DNA from: Aeromicrobium sp.
Lineage (GTDB): Bacteria; Actinomycetota; Actinomycetes; Propionibacteriales; Nocardioidaceae
Direction of reading: 5' to 3'
Length of the DNA stretch: 44,594 bases
Assembly: GCF_014378035.1 (NCBI RefSeq)
Contig: NZ_JACMOM010000010.1
Coordinates: 1-44,594 of the forward strand
Shown: positions 33,864 to 42,275 of the stretch, in pieces
Layout: every line of letters begins with the position of its first letter
Numbering within the stretch: the stretch's first letter is position 1
Made by a program: the position numbers and the translations under genes
Notes under the pieces: model-generated
Databases searched by the model: none
Seen by the model: only the letters and a program-made list of their open reading frames with translations
What the model was told of the DNA's origin: nothing

Positions 33864-34632
33864 CGGTGCCACCGAGCTGCTCGGCGATGAAGGCGGCGGT
33901 GCGTTCGAAGATGAGCGGTGCATCGTTGTCGAGCGTCGCCACGTGGAAGCTGTTGGGCAGTGCCACGAACTCCTTGACCGTCGAGGACACGCCGTCGAGG
34001 ATGATCGCCTTCGACGTCGCATCGACGACGTGGTCTTCGTCTGACCGGAAGAACAGCAGCGGCTGGGTGACAGACGGCAGCGCCGCGCGGACGTCCTTCC
34101 ACATCTTGAGCTGCGACGCGAGCGCCTTGAGCGGCGTCTTGTCGTAGCCGATCTCGTCCTGACCGGGCTTCTTGATGTCGTTGCCGATGCCGGGCATCGC
34201 CGGGAGCACCCACTGCAGCGCCGGCACGAGCTTGATGTCGAACCGCGCGACGTTGACAGCCGGGTTGACCAGCACGATCGCGTCGACGTCGTGCGGCCGC
34301 TGCTCGGCCAGGCGCAGCGCGAGACAGCCGCCCATCGACAGGCCGGCCACGACGACGCGGTCGCAATGAGCTCGCAGATCGGTGAGGGCAGCGTCGACCT
34401 CGGCGTACCAATCTGGCCAGCGCGTGCGATTCATGTCATTCCACGTCGTGCCGTGACCCGGGAGGCGCGGAACCCGGACGGTGTGGCCGAGGCCGGCCAG
34501 CTGGCGGCCCCACGGCGTCATGGAGGCGGGCGAGCCGGTGAACCCGTGGCACAGCAGCACCCCGATCGGACCGCCGTCCGCGGAGTAGGGCTCGGTTCCG
34601 GCGACTGCCGCAGCGTCCGGCGAGAGGGTCAT
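33856..34632 (-). CDS. Alpha/beta hydrolase, carboxylesterase/monoacylglycerol lipase type
   Basis: 258 aa. LCHGFTG near 28-34 forms the oxyanion hole, RLPGHGT near 56-62, the nucleophile S99 lies in GLSMGG, the acid is D198 or D200 in SDEDHVVD, and the catalytic base is H230 in NSFHVATLD. The pattern matches thermostable carboxylesterase/MGL-like serine hydrolases. ATG at 34632 follows GGAAG at 8 nt; ATGs at 34647, 34650 and 34662 are also in frame. A TACTCT (34699-34694) shares its TA with the plsC -10. Neighbour to an acyltransferase, so a lipid role is plausible. Confidence 0.85.
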   Translation of the reverse strand: MTLSPDAAAVAGTEPYSADGGPIGVLLCHGFTGSPASMTPWGRQLAGLGHTVRVPRLPGHGTTWNDMNRTRWPDWYAEVDAALTDLRAHCDRVVVAGLSMGGCLALRLAEQRPHDVDAIVLVNPAVNVARFDIKLVPALQWVLPAMPGIGNDIKKPGQDEIGYDKTPLKALASQLKMWKDVRAALPSVTQPLLFFRSDEDHVVDATSKAIILDGVSSTVKEFVALPNSFHVATLDNDAPLIFERTAAFIAEQLGGTGD

Positions 34633-34693
34633 ACAACCATCTTCCATCATGGACGTTCTCATCGCGAAGCATCATGCGAAACGGGCGAGGTTC

Positions 34694-34703
34694 AGAGTAG
34701 TGT
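34694..34703. promoter_or_regulatory. Overlapping divergent -10 boxes of lipase and plsC
   Basis: AGAGTAGTGT reads TAGTGT on the plus strand (34698-34703, 7 nt before the plsC GTG) and TACTCT on the minus strand (34699-34694). The two share the TA at 34698-34699. The plus message is predicted leaderless; the minus one would have a leader of about 55 nt. Confidence 0.5.
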
Positions 34704-34710
34704 CCTGTCC

Positions 34711-35463
34711 GTGTTCTATTGGTTCCTGAAGTTCCTCGCACTGGGTCCCGTGCTCAAGCTGATCTTCAGGCCGTGGGCCGAGGGCACCGAGAACGTCCCC
34801 AAAGAGGGCGCCGTCATCCTGGCCAGCAATCACCTCTCCTACAGCGACTGGCTGTTCATGCCGCTGGTCATCCCGCGGCGCGTGACGTTCGTGGCGAAAG
34901 CCGAGTACTTCGAGGGCTCGGGCGTCAAGGGGTGGCTGCAGAAGACCTTCTTCTCCGGTGCCGGCCAGGTGCCCATCGACCGCTCGAGCGGTTCGGCCGC
35001 GGCGGGTGCCATCAAGACCCAGCTGCGCCTGCTCGCCGACGGCGAGGTCTGCGGCATCTATCCCGAGGGCACCCGTTCGCACGACGGCAAGCTTTACCGC
35101 GGCCGCACCGGCGTGGCTCGGCTCGCACTCGAGGCGGGCGTCCCGGTCATCCCGCTGGCCGTCATCGGCACCGACGTGGTGGCACCTCCCGGCAAGATCT
35201 TCGGCTCGTTCTCGCGCCCCGGCGTCCGGTTCGGCAAGCCGCTCGACTTCAGCCGCTACGAGGGCATGCAGGACGATCGCTACATCCTGCGCGCCATCAC
35301 CGACGAGATCATGTACGAGATCATGCGCCTGTCCGAGCAGGAGTACGTCGACCTCTACGCCCCCGACGCGAAGAAGCGCGACCGTGACGCGGAACGCGAG
35401 GCCGACAAGGTCGCGGCACGCGCCGAGGCCGACGAGGTCTGGGACGACATCAAGCCCGACTGA
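34711..35463 (+). CDS. plsC: 1-acyl-sn-glycerol-3-phosphate acyltransferase
   Basis: 250 aa membrane-bound acyltransferase. The catalytic HX4D motif is NHLSYSD (H41, D46), the glycerophosphate motif PEGTRS is at 118-123, and the further family blocks GVPVIPLAV (near 146) are present. One hydrophobic N-terminal stretch anchors it. It adds the second acyl chain in phosphatidic acid synthesis. The last 35 residues are highly charged (KKRDRDAEREADKVAARAE), a tail common in actinobacterial members. GTG at 34711 has TAGTGT 7 nt before it. The phosphofructokinase follows 44 nt downstream with its own ribosome site. Confidence 0.9.
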   Translation: MFYWFLKFLALGPVLKLIFRPWAEGTENVPKEGAVILASNHLSYSDWLFMPLVIPRRVTFVAKAEYFEGSGVKGWLQKTFFSGAGQVPIDRSSGSAAAGAIKTQLRLLADGEVCGIYPEGTRSHDGKLYRGRTGVARLALEAGVPVIPLAVIGTDVVAPPGKIFGSFSRPGVRFGKPLDFSRYEGMQDDRYILRAITDEIMYEIMRLSEQEYVDLYAPDAKKRDRDAEREADKVAARAEADEVWDDIKPD

Positions 35464-35507
35464 CCAGCACGACCACCACCGCACGACCACCACAGGAGGA
35501 GGCACGG

Positions 35508-36536
35508 ATGCGCGTCGGCATGCTCACCGGGGGAGGCGACTGCCCCGGACTCAATGCGGTCATCCGTGGAGCAGTCCGCAAGGGTGTCTCCGCCTACGGC
35601 CACGAGTTCGTCGGCTTCCGTGACGGCTGGCGAGGCCCGCTGGAGAACGACACCGTCCCGCTCGGCATCCCCGAGGTGCGCGGCATCCTGCCGCGTGGAG
35701 GAACAATCCTCGGCTCGTCGCGGACCAACCCGTTCGCGATCGACAACGGTGTCGAGCGCATCAAGGACAACCTCGCCGCTCAGGGGTGCGACGCGTTGAT
35801 CGCCATCGGCGGTGAGGACACGCTCGGCGTCGCGACCAAGCTGGCCGACCTCGGCGTCAACGTCGTCGGCGTGCCCAAGACGATCGACAACGACCTGTCC
35901 GGCACCGACTTCACCTTCGGCTTCGACACTGCTGTCAACATCGCCACCGAGGCCATCGACAGGCTCCACACGACGGCTGAGTCGCACCACCGTGTGCTCG
36001 TCGTGGAGGTCATGGGACGGCACGCAGGTTGGATCGCTCTGCACGCTGGGCTCGCGGGCGGCGCCAACATCATCCTGATCCCCGAGCGCCCGTTCGACAT
36101 CGAGAAGGTGTGCGCGCAGGTCGAGAGCCGCTTCGCCACCCATTATTCGCCGATCATCGTCGTGTCGGAGGGGGCAGTGCCCGCCGAGGGTGGCTCGATG
36201 TCGCTCGTCAGCGGCGAGAAGGACTCCTTCGGGCATGTGAGGCTCGGCGGCATCGGCGACCGGCTCGCCTCGGAGATCGAGCACCGCACCGGCAAGGAGG
36301 CGCGCGCCGTGGTGCTGGGGCACGTCCAGCGAGGTGGCTCACCGACGGCATTCGATCGCTGGCTCGCCACCCGTTTCGGGTTGCACGCCATCACGGCCGT
36401 CCACGAGGGTGACTTCGGCAAGATGATGTCGCTGCGGGGCACCGAGATCGCCCGTGTGCCGCTGTCTGAGGGCACCGCGGTGCTCAAGCTCGTCCGGCCC
36501 GACCTCTACGAAGAGGCTGAGGTGCTGTTCGGCTGA
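35508..36536 (+). CDS. pfkA: 6-phosphofructokinase, group III with pyrophosphate-type signature
   Basis: 342 aa. GGGDCPGLN (8-16) and the PKTIDNDL (123-130) catalytic loop with base D127 are typical. At the donor-specificity positions (E. coli numbering, and by chance the same here) the protein has D104 in GGEDT and K124 in PKTID. E. coli ATP-enzymes have Gly at both. D104 plus K124 is the signature of the PPi-dependent enzyme of Amycolatopsis methanolica, so this enzyme may use pyrophosphate and run both ways. A strong AGGAGGAGG ribosome site lies 5 nt before the ATG. Probably expressed with plsC or from a promoter in the short gap. Confidence 0.9.
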   Translation: MRVGMLTGGGDCPGLNAVIRGAVRKGVSAYGHEFVGFRDGWRGPLENDTVPLGIPEVRGILPRGGTILGSSRTNPFAIDNGVERIKDNLAAQGCDALIAIGGEDTLGVATKLADLGVNVVGVPKTIDNDLSGTDFTFGFDTAVNIATEAIDRLHTTAESHHRVLVVEVMGRHAGWIALHAGLAGGANIILIPERPFDIEKVCAQVESRFATHYSPIIVVSEGAVPAEGGSMSLVSGEKDSFGHVRLGGIGDRLASEIEHRTGKEARAVVLGHVQRGGSPTAFDRWLATRFGLHAITAVHEGDFGKMMSLRGTEIARVPLSEGTAVLKLVRPDLYEEAEVLFG

Positions 36537-36559
36537 GGTGCGACCCCCGCGCATGTCCG

Positions 36560-36565
36560 TAGGCT
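36560..36565 (+). promoter_or_regulatory. -10 box TAGGCT of the DUF427 gene
   Basis: TAGGCT ends 6 nt before the ATG at 36572; predicts a leaderless transcript. Confidence 0.55.
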
Positions 36566-36571
36566 CGAGGC

Positions 36572-37051
36572 ATGACATCCGAACGTCCCGTGGAGAACGT
36601 CTGGGACTACCCGCGTCCACCGTCCATCGAGGCCAGCGACGAGCACATCGTTGTCACCTTCGGCGGCCGGGTCGTCGCCGACTGCACGCAGTCCTACCGG
36701 GTGTGTGAGACGAGCCACCCACCGAGCTACTACCTGCCGGTCACCGCTTTCGCCGAGGGCGTGCTGAGACCGGTTGAGGGCTCGACGTTCTGCGAGTGGA
36801 AGGGTGCGGCGTCCTACTTCGACCTCGTCGGCCCCGACCGCTTCATCCCTGCGGGCGCCTGGACCTATCCGCACCCCACTTCACGATTCGCCCCACTCGT
36901 CGAGCACGTGGCGATCTACCCCGGCAAGGTTGACGAGTGCACGATCGATGGCGAGGTCGTGCAGGCCCAGGAAGGTGACTTCTACGGCGGTTGGATCACC
37001 TCGCGGGTCATTGGCCCGTTCAAGGGAGCTCCTGGGACGTTGTCCTGGTAG
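36572..37051 (+). CDS. DUF427 domain protein
   Basis: 159 aa, one DUF427 beta-fold domain: YPRPPSIEASDEHIVVTFGGRVVADC at the start, then PPSYYLPV, FCEWKGAASYFDL and AWTYPHPTSRF, ending with a WITSRVIGPFKG segment. These proteins are compact beta-tent structures common in actinobacteria, with unknown activity. The conserved Tyr, Cys and Trp/His residues could line a pocket. The ATG at 36572 is fixed by TAGGCT 6 nt upstream. It stands alone, 35 nt after pfkA and 97 nt before aroG. Confidence 0.88.
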   Translation: MTSERPVENVWDYPRPPSIEASDEHIVVTFGGRVVADCTQSYRVCETSHPPSYYLPVTAFAEGVLRPVEGSTFCEWKGAASYFDLVGPDRFIPAGAWTYPHPTSRFAPLVEHVAIYPGKVDECTIDGEVVQAQEGDFYGGWITSRVIGPFKGAPGTLSW

Positions 37052-37136
37052 GGCGCCTGCCTATCGACGGGCCCGGCTTGGGCGTGTCTGTCCCGCCTCG
37101 CTCGGCCTGTGGTCCGGTGTGGACGGAGCACCCGCG

Positions 37137-37142
37137 TATCCT
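37137..37142 (+). promoter_or_regulatory. -10 box TATCCT of aroG
   Basis: TATCCT ends 6 nt before the GTG at 37149; predicts a leaderless aroG message. No attenuator-like structure is seen in the 97-nt gap. Confidence 0.6.
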
Positions 37143-37148
37143 TGGTAG

Positions 37149-38486
37149 GTGAGCATCCCCAGTCTTGACGAACTCCACGCGATGGGTGCTGCACAGCAGC
37201 CCACGTATGTCGATCCGTCTGCCCGCGACGCCGCGGTGCAGAAGCTGCGCAAGATGCCCCCTCTCGTGTTTGCCGGTGAGTGCGACTCCCTGCGCGACAA
37301 GCTTGCCGAGGTCGCCCGCGGGGAAGCGTTCCTGCTCCAGGGTGGCGACTGCGCTGAGACGTTCGAGGGTGTCACTGCCGAGAACGTGCGCAACAAGCTG
37401 CGGGTGCTGCTGTCGATGGCGGTCGTGCTCACGTATGCCGCCAGCGTGCCTGTCGTCAAGGTCGGGCGGCTCGCTGGCCAGTACGCCAAGCCACGCTCGA
37501 GCGACACCGAGACCCGCGACGGCGTCACGCTCCCGGCCTACCGGGGCGATGCCGTCAACGGCTTCGACTTCGACCCGGTCACCCGCGCGCACGACCCCCA
37601 GCGGCTCGTCGACGTCTACCACGCGTCAGCCTCGACCCTGAACCTTGCGCGCGCCTTCACGACCGGCGGTTACGCCGACCTGCGGCAGATGCACGCGTGG
37701 AACACCGATTTCGTGAAGAACAGTCCTGTGGGCGAGCGCTACGAGCGCATCGGTGCCGAGATCGACCGTGCGCTGGCCTTCATGGACGCGATCGGTGTCG
37801 ACCCCGACGAGTTCCACACCGTCGACTTCTACTCCTCGCACGAGGCGCTGGTCCTCGAGTACGAGCACGCCATGACGCGCATCGATTCGCGCACCTCGCT
37901 GCCCTACGACGTCTCGAGCCACTTCGTCTGGATCGGTGAGCGCACCCGCCAGCTCGACGGCGCCCACGTCGAGCTGCTGAGTCGAATCGCCAACCCCATT
38001 GGCGTCAAGCTCGGCCCCACGAGCACCGCCGACGACGCGATCGCGCTCTACGAAAAGCTCAACCCCGAACGAGTGCCCGGCCGCATCACCTTCATCACCC
38101 GGTTCGGTGCCGGCAAGATCCGCGACGGACTGCCCAACCTCGTCGAGAAGGTCACCGCTGCGGGCATCGAGGTCGCGTGGGTGTGCGACCCGATGCACGG
38201 CAACACGTTCGAGACCTCCAACGGTTACAAGACGCGCGAGTTCGACGACGTCATCGACGAGGTGCGTGGATTCTTCGAGGTGCACCGTGCTCTGGGTACC
38301 TGGCCCGGCGGAGTCCACGTCGAGCTGACTGGCGACGACGTCACGGAATGCGTCGGTGGCAGCGGCAAGCTCTCGGCGCAGGACCTCTCCCATCGCTACG
38401 AGACCTTGTGCGATCCGCGCCTCAATCGTGCGCAGTCGCTCGAGCTCGCCTTCCTCGTGGCCGAGATGCTGTCCGGCCGGCCTTGA
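37149..38486 (+). CDS. aroG: Class II 3-deoxy-7-phosphoheptulonate synthase
   Basis: 445 aa, full length for class II (plant-like) DAHP synthase. It condenses phosphoenolpyruvate with erythrose 4-phosphate in the first step of the shikimate pathway. Visible: FLLQGGDCAETF near 60-71 with a metal Cys, VGRLAGQYAKPRS near 104-116, KLGPTSTADDA near 285, WVCDPMHGNTF near 342-352 (metal His) and HVELTGDDVTEC near 385-396. The extended N-terminal region, used in M. tuberculosis for aromatic-acid feedback and chorismate mutase binding, is present. GTG start with TATCCT 6 nt upstream. A DUF1990 gene follows 5 nt after the stop. Confidence 0.95.
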   Translation: MSIPSLDELHAMGAAQQPTYVDPSARDAAVQKLRKMPPLVFAGECDSLRDKLAEVARGEAFLLQGGDCAETFEGVTAENVRNKLRVLLSMAVVLTYAASVPVVKVGRLAGQYAKPRSSDTETRDGVTLPAYRGDAVNGFDFDPVTRAHDPQRLVDVYHASASTLNLARAFTTGGYADLRQMHAWNTDFVKNSPVGERYERIGAEIDRALAFMDAIGVDPDEFHTVDFYSSHEALVLEYEHAMTRIDSRTSLPYDVSSHFVWIGERTRQLDGAHVELLSRIANPIGVKLGPTSTADDAIALYEKLNPERVPGRITFITRFGAGKIRDGLPNLVEKVTAAGIEVAWVCDPMHGNTFETSNGYKTREFDDVIDEVRGFFEVHRALGTWPGGVHVELTGDDVTECVGGSGKLSAQDLSHRYETLCDPRLNRAQSLELAFLVAEMLSGRP

Positions 38487-38491
38487 CCGAC

Positions 38492-38977
38492 GTGCCTCGG
38501 CAACAGCTGACGTACGACGAGGTCGGTGGCACGGCGCTCTCGCCACTTCCGGCGGGGTACCACCACGTCCGTGAATCCCGCTCGCTCGGAGTCGTCGACC
38601 TCGACGACGCCGCGGAGATCCTGCTGACGTGGCAGATGCACTCCCGGGCGGGGGTCCGGCAGGTCGGTGGTGCCCCCCGCGCAACGCTCGACGCCGAGGT
38701 GACCTTCCGCTTCCTCGGTCAGACCATCCCGTGCCGCGTCGTCGAGGTCATCGACGAGCCGCATCGTCGGGGATTCGCCTACGGCACCCTGCAAGGACAT
38801 CCGGAGAGCGGCGAGGAGCGCTTCGTCGTCGAGCGTGATCCGACGACGGCCGAGGTGACGGCGACCATCATCGCGTTCTCGAGGCCAGGCACCTGGCGGA
38901 CCAGGCTGATCGGCCCGGCCGGACGTCTGCTGCAGCGCCGCATGACCCAGCGTTACCTCGTCGCACTGCAGCCCTGA
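38492..38977 (+). CDS. DUF1990 family protein
   Basis: 161 aa. LTYDEVGGT at the start, ALSPLPAGYHHVRESRSLG near 15-33 and a late AFSRPGTWRTRLIGPAGRLLQRRMTQRYL fit the DUF1990 family (SRPBCC-like fold, function unknown). The start is uncertain: GTG at 38492 gives the family-typical short head; a TTG at 38483 would overlap the aroG stop as TTGA. No ribosome site is seen for either, so it is likely translated by coupling from aroG. The last 25 nt overlap the convergent EamA gene. Confidence 0.8.
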   Translation: MPRQQLTYDEVGGTALSPLPAGYHHVRESRSLGVVDLDDAAEILLTWQMHSRAGVRQVGGAPRATLDAEVTFRFLGQTIPCRVVEVIDEPHRRGFAYGTLQGHPESGEERFVVERDPTTAEVTATIIAFSRPGTWRTRLIGPAGRLLQRRMTQRYLVALQP

Positions 38978-39834
38978 CCCACGCGCGTCTCGTGACGTCC
39001 TGAGACTTCGGCCAGCATCATGGCGGCGAGGACCAGCGCGCCACCCACGAGCACCCGCCAACCCAGCAGCTCGCCGCCGAGGACGATCGCGAACGACGCG
39101 GCGAAGACCGGCTCCATCGTCATCAGCAGGGCGGCGCGCGAGGCGTCAATCTGGCCCTGTGCCCAGGTCTGGGCGACCATCGCGAACGCTCCGGCGACGA
39201 GTGCCATGTAGACGACGGCGAGCCAGTCGTCGGTTCGCTGGGGGAGCGACAGGCCCCCGGGCGTGGCGACCAGCAGGCAGAGCAGCGCGATGACACCCAT
39301 CTGGATCGTGGCCATCCCGTACGCATCGCGGGCCGACGACCAGCGGGACAGCAACACGATGTGCACCGCGTAGAGGATCGCGCAGACGAACGTGAGGGCT
39401 TCGCCGAAGCCGACCGTGAGGCCGCGAAGCGACAGGATGCCGAGCCCGACCGTGGCCAGTGCGACCGCGGTCCAGACGGTGCGGGAGATTCGCTGACGGA
39501 AGGCGAGCGACGCGAGGACGGGCGTGGCCACGACGTAGAGACCCGTGATGAAGCCGGACACGCTGGCGTCGGTGTGGCCCAGGCCGATGGTCTGCAGTAT
39601 CTGCGCGACTGCGTAGACGAGACCGGCGTAGACGCTGCGGCGCCGCACGATCGGGTCGAGGCGGACGACGGCCCGCGGCGCCACCGCGAGCATCACGACG
39701 GCCGCCAGCGCGAAGCGCACTGCGAGGAAGTCGGCGGCGGGAAGGCGGTCGAGGAGGTCCTTGATGAGGAAGAACGTCGAACCCCATACCGCGGTCACTG
39801 ATAGGAGCGCCGCTGCGGCAAGTCGGGTGTGCAC
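38953..39834 (-). CDS. EamA/DMT-superfamily permease
   Basis: 293 aa with ten hydrophobic helices in two EamA repeats (about 5-130 and 145-280). Conserved pieces are AVWGSTFFLIK at the start, LRFAL-type AVRFALAAVVM in helix 2, and EPVFAASFAIVLGGELLG in the second repeat. The family exports or imports small metabolites such as amino acids; substrate unknown. GTG at 39834 lies 3 nt after the kinase stop, so the two are one operon and the permease could be linked to the kinase. Its 3' end overlaps the DUF1990 gene. Confidence 0.9.
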   Translation of the reverse strand: MHTRLAAAALLSVTAVWGSTFFLIKDLLDRLPAADFLAVRFALAAVVMLAVAPRAVVRLDPIVRRRSVYAGLVYAVAQILQTIGLGHTDASVSGFITGLYVVATPVLASLAFRQRISRTVWTAVALATVGLGILSLRGLTVGFGEALTFVCAILYAVHIVLLSRWSSARDAYGMATIQMGVIALLCLLVATPGGLSLPQRTDDWLAVVYMALVAGAFAMVAQTWAQGQIDASRAALLMTMEPVFAASFAIVLGGELLGWRVLVGGALVLAAMMLAEVSGRHETRVGQGCSATR

Positions 39835-39837
39835 GGG

Positions 39838-41859
39838 TCAGATGTAGATGACGACGGTGGACCCTCGTGGGGCCTTCTCGTCGCTGTTGGGGGCCTGGAA
39901 CCGGACGGTGTCCGTGATCGGGACGACGTTGCGCACGCTCACCTTGAAGCCCTTGACCCTCAGCGCGCGCGATGCGTTGATGCGGGTCAACCCCATGACG
40001 TCTGGCACGGCGATGCGCTTGGGCCCCTTGGACACCACGAGCGCGATGTCGTCGTTCCTGAATGCCTCGCCACTGGCGGGCGACTGGGAGACGATGGCGC
40101 CCTTGTCGACGTCGTCGCTGAAGGCTTCGGAGGTCGTGACGTCGAAGCCCACGCCCTCGAGGGCGGCGCGTGCCCCCGACGCGTCCTGGCCGGTGTAGTC
40201 GGTGACCTTGATCGGTTGACGACCTCGGCTCAGGTAGAGGTCGATGGCGGTGCCTGGTTTGAGGGCGTTGTCGGTCGTGAAGTCGATGGCACCCAGCACG
40301 AGGTCCTTGTCGACCTTCTCGTCGTACCGCTTCCTCGTGGCGCCAACCTTGAGTCGCACGTCCGTGAGCGAGGCCGTGGCCTCCTTGAGGGTCATGCCCT
40401 CAAGATCCTTGGGGAGCCTGACGCGGTCCTTGCCCCGGGAGATGACGGCGGTGATGACGCCACCCGGAAGGATCTTCTCGCCCGGATCGGGGCTGGTCGA
40501 CATGACAGTGCCCAGTGGTTCGTTCTCAGAGAACCTGCGCTCGTCGACCTTCCAACCGAAGCCATCACCGGCGACGGCGACCTTGGCCTGCGTCTCGGTC
40601 TGGCCGACGAGCCGCGGCGTGTCCGTGTAGCGGCCCACGTTGACGTAGTAGCCGATGCCGAAGGCGATCAGTGCCAGCAGGAGAGCACCGATCAGAAGGT
40701 TGCGGCCGCGGTGGGAACGAGGGTTGTTGGCCTTGTCCCTGCGGTAGTCCTCAGTAGACATGACGGGGTGCAGCCCGGCGGGCCGGTCTGCGGTGTCACT
40801 GAGGACGGACGCGGCTGACCCCGAGGTGACAGGGAGCGAGGACCACTGCATGGTCTCTTCAGGCATGAACACCGATTGCGTGGGCGCGGAGTCGGCGGCG
40901 GTGCCACGGACCGCGGCGCGCGGGACCGACACTGTGGGGGTGGTGTCGTCGTTCTTGGGGCGGGGGCGGGGCATCAGGTCGGCGACGAGATCGGGGTCGT
41001 CGGTGAGGCCCGCGTGGAGCGCCCGCTGGACCGACCGCACCTGCTGGAGCATGACGCGCGCGTCGGTCGAGCGCTGGTCGCGGTCACGGACGGTGGCACG
41101 GGCGACGAGTGCGTCGACGTAGGGCGGGATGCCAGCCTGGATGTCTGACGGAGCGCCGATGTCCTCGTGGACGTGCTTGTAGGCAACCTGGATCGGTGAC
41201 TCACCCGAGTGCGGCTTGAGGCCCGTGAGCATCTCGTAGAGCACCGCGCCGCAGGCGTAGATGTCGGAGCGGGCGTCCGCCCCCTCGTTGACGACGATCT
41301 CGGGCGCGAGGTAGGACACCGTACCGATGAGTGTTCCGCCGGTGGCGGTCGTTGCCGCGCTCACGGCTCGGGCCAGGCCGAAGTCGGCGACCTTGACGTC
41401 GCCGTCGGGGGTGATGAGGACATTCTCGGGCTTGACGTCCCGGTGGATGATCTTGGCGGCATGGGCGGCCGACAGCGCGATCAGGATCTGCTCGAGGAGC
41501 TCGAGCGCGCGGTAGGGAGGCATCGGGGCCTCTTCGCGCATGAGGTCGCGCAGGGTGTGCCCGGGCACGTACTCCATCACGAGGTAGGTGATCTCCCCGT
41601 CCTTGCCCTGATCGAAGACGGAGACGACGTTGCGATGGTTGAGCTTGGCCGCCGACTTCGCCTCGCGGACGAAACGGTTGGTGAACTGCTCGTCGTCGCC
41701 CAGACCGCGGTGCATGACCTTGATGGCCACTTCACGGTCGAGCCGTTGGTCGGTGGCGCGGAAGACGCTTGCCATGCCGCCGCGCGCGATGCGCTGGCCG
41801 ATCAGGTAGCGGTCGTTGAGGACGTGTCCGACCAAGGCTTCATCGCCCATCGATGCCAC
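39838..41859 (-). CDS. pknL: PASTA-domain Ser/Thr protein kinase (PknL/PknB-like)
   Basis: 673 aa. Kinase domain (about 17-275) with ARGGMASVF glycine loop, K47, E66, HRDVKPEN (D141) and DFG (D159). A juxtamembrane Asp/Thr/Pro-rich region (about 285-385) precedes one membrane helix (about 388-408). Four extracytoplasmic PASTA repeats follow (about 410-673), which sense peptidoglycan fragments or lipid II in this family. M. tuberculosis PknL holds the same gene neighbourhood but lacks PASTA repeats, as I recall, so this one is domain-wise nearer PknB. GTG at 41859 has a GGAGGAGG site 5 nt away; ATG 41850 is the alternative. -10 TAGAAT lies at 41910-41905, giving a leader of about 40 nt. Confidence 0.93.
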   Translation of the reverse strand: MASMGDEALVGHVLNDRYLIGQRIARGGMASVFRATDQRLDREVAIKVMHRGLGDDEQFTNRFVREAKSAAKLNHRNVVSVFDQGKDGEITYLVMEYVPGHTLRDLMREEAPMPPYRALELLEQILIALSAAHAAKIIHRDVKPENVLITPDGDVKVADFGLARAVSAATTATGGTLIGTVSYLAPEIVVNEGADARSDIYACGAVLYEMLTGLKPHSGESPIQVAYKHVHEDIGAPSDIQAGIPPYVDALVARATVRDRDQRSTDARVMLQQVRSVQRALHAGLTDDPDLVADLMPRPRPKNDDTTPTVSVPRAAVRGTAADSAPTQSVFMPEETMQWSSLPVTSGSAASVLSDTADRPAGLHPVMSTEDYRRDKANNPRSHRGRNLLIGALLLALIAFGIGYYVNVGRYTDTPRLVGQTETQAKVAVAGDGFGWKVDERRFSENEPLGTVMSTSPDPGEKILPGGVITAVISRGKDRVRLPKDLEGMTLKEATASLTDVRLKVGATRKRYDEKVDKDLVLGAIDFTTDNALKPGTAIDLYLSRGRQPIKVTDYTGQDASGARAALEGVGFDVTTSEAFSDDVDKGAIVSQSPASGEAFRNDDIALVVSKGPKRIAVPDVMGLTRINASRALRVKGFKVSVRNVVPITDTVRFQAPNSDEKAPRGSTVVIYI

Positions 41860-41904
41860 GCCAACCCTCCTCCGACCTTCACGTGTCGCCCCGACCGTGC
41901 CCTG

Positions 41905-41910
41905 ATTCTA
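41905..41910 (-). promoter_or_regulatory. -10 box TAGAAT of pknL
   Basis: TAGAAT on the minus strand, about 45 nt before the GTG and followed by a leader with a strong ribosome site: an example of a leadered gene in this window. Confidence 0.5.
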
Positions 41911-41999
41911 GAGACTCTTCCACACGAGTGAGGCGCTAGCGGTGCGTGTCACGGTCCTGTGGTGATGTTCGCCACGCTCAGATGGGCCACGATGGATCC

Positions 42000-42275
42000 A
42001 TGCGTCGTCACCCCTGGCTGCTGTGCGCGGCAGCGTGCGTGCTCGCACTGCTGGTCGGTCCGCAGCCGGTCGACGACTCCCGGACCTCCTCCGGAAAGGG
42101 ATCCGCGGTGGCCAGCGGGCTAACACGCAAAGCCCGAGAGACAGTGGCAGTCATCGCTAGCGGTGGGCTGGAGCGCTTTGCGTCTCGACTCGACGGACAA
42201 CGTGTCGGTGCAGGACTTCTACGACGTGATCGTCTGTTCGTGGGGCCTGCCCACCTGGTTCGGTCGCAATCTTGA
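42000..42275 (+). pseudogene. Truncated barnase-type ribonuclease (toxin remnant)
   Basis: Starts MRRHPWLLCAAACVLALLVG, a secretion signal, then a Ser/Gly linker and ARETVAVIASGG at about residues 45-56. Actinobacterial barnase/RNase precursors carry a like EAR-T-LI--GG segment just before their catalytic domain. Here the reading runs straight from SGG into the first bases of the barstar gene (42163) instead of the PFPYxxDG, NRE, GYYREYTV, RGxRRIV and YYTxDHYxSF blocks. The frame then continues out of register through barstar to 42275 and has no catalytic residue. It looks like a deletion that removed the whole catalytic domain. Similarity is from memory of the family, so the call needs a search. 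Confidence 0.5.

Noticed and set aside
37052-37148. Attenuator or T-box-like leader before aroG
   Set aside because: The -10 box is 6 nt from the start codon, which leaves no leader; no Trp/Phe/Tyr-rich leader peptide is present.
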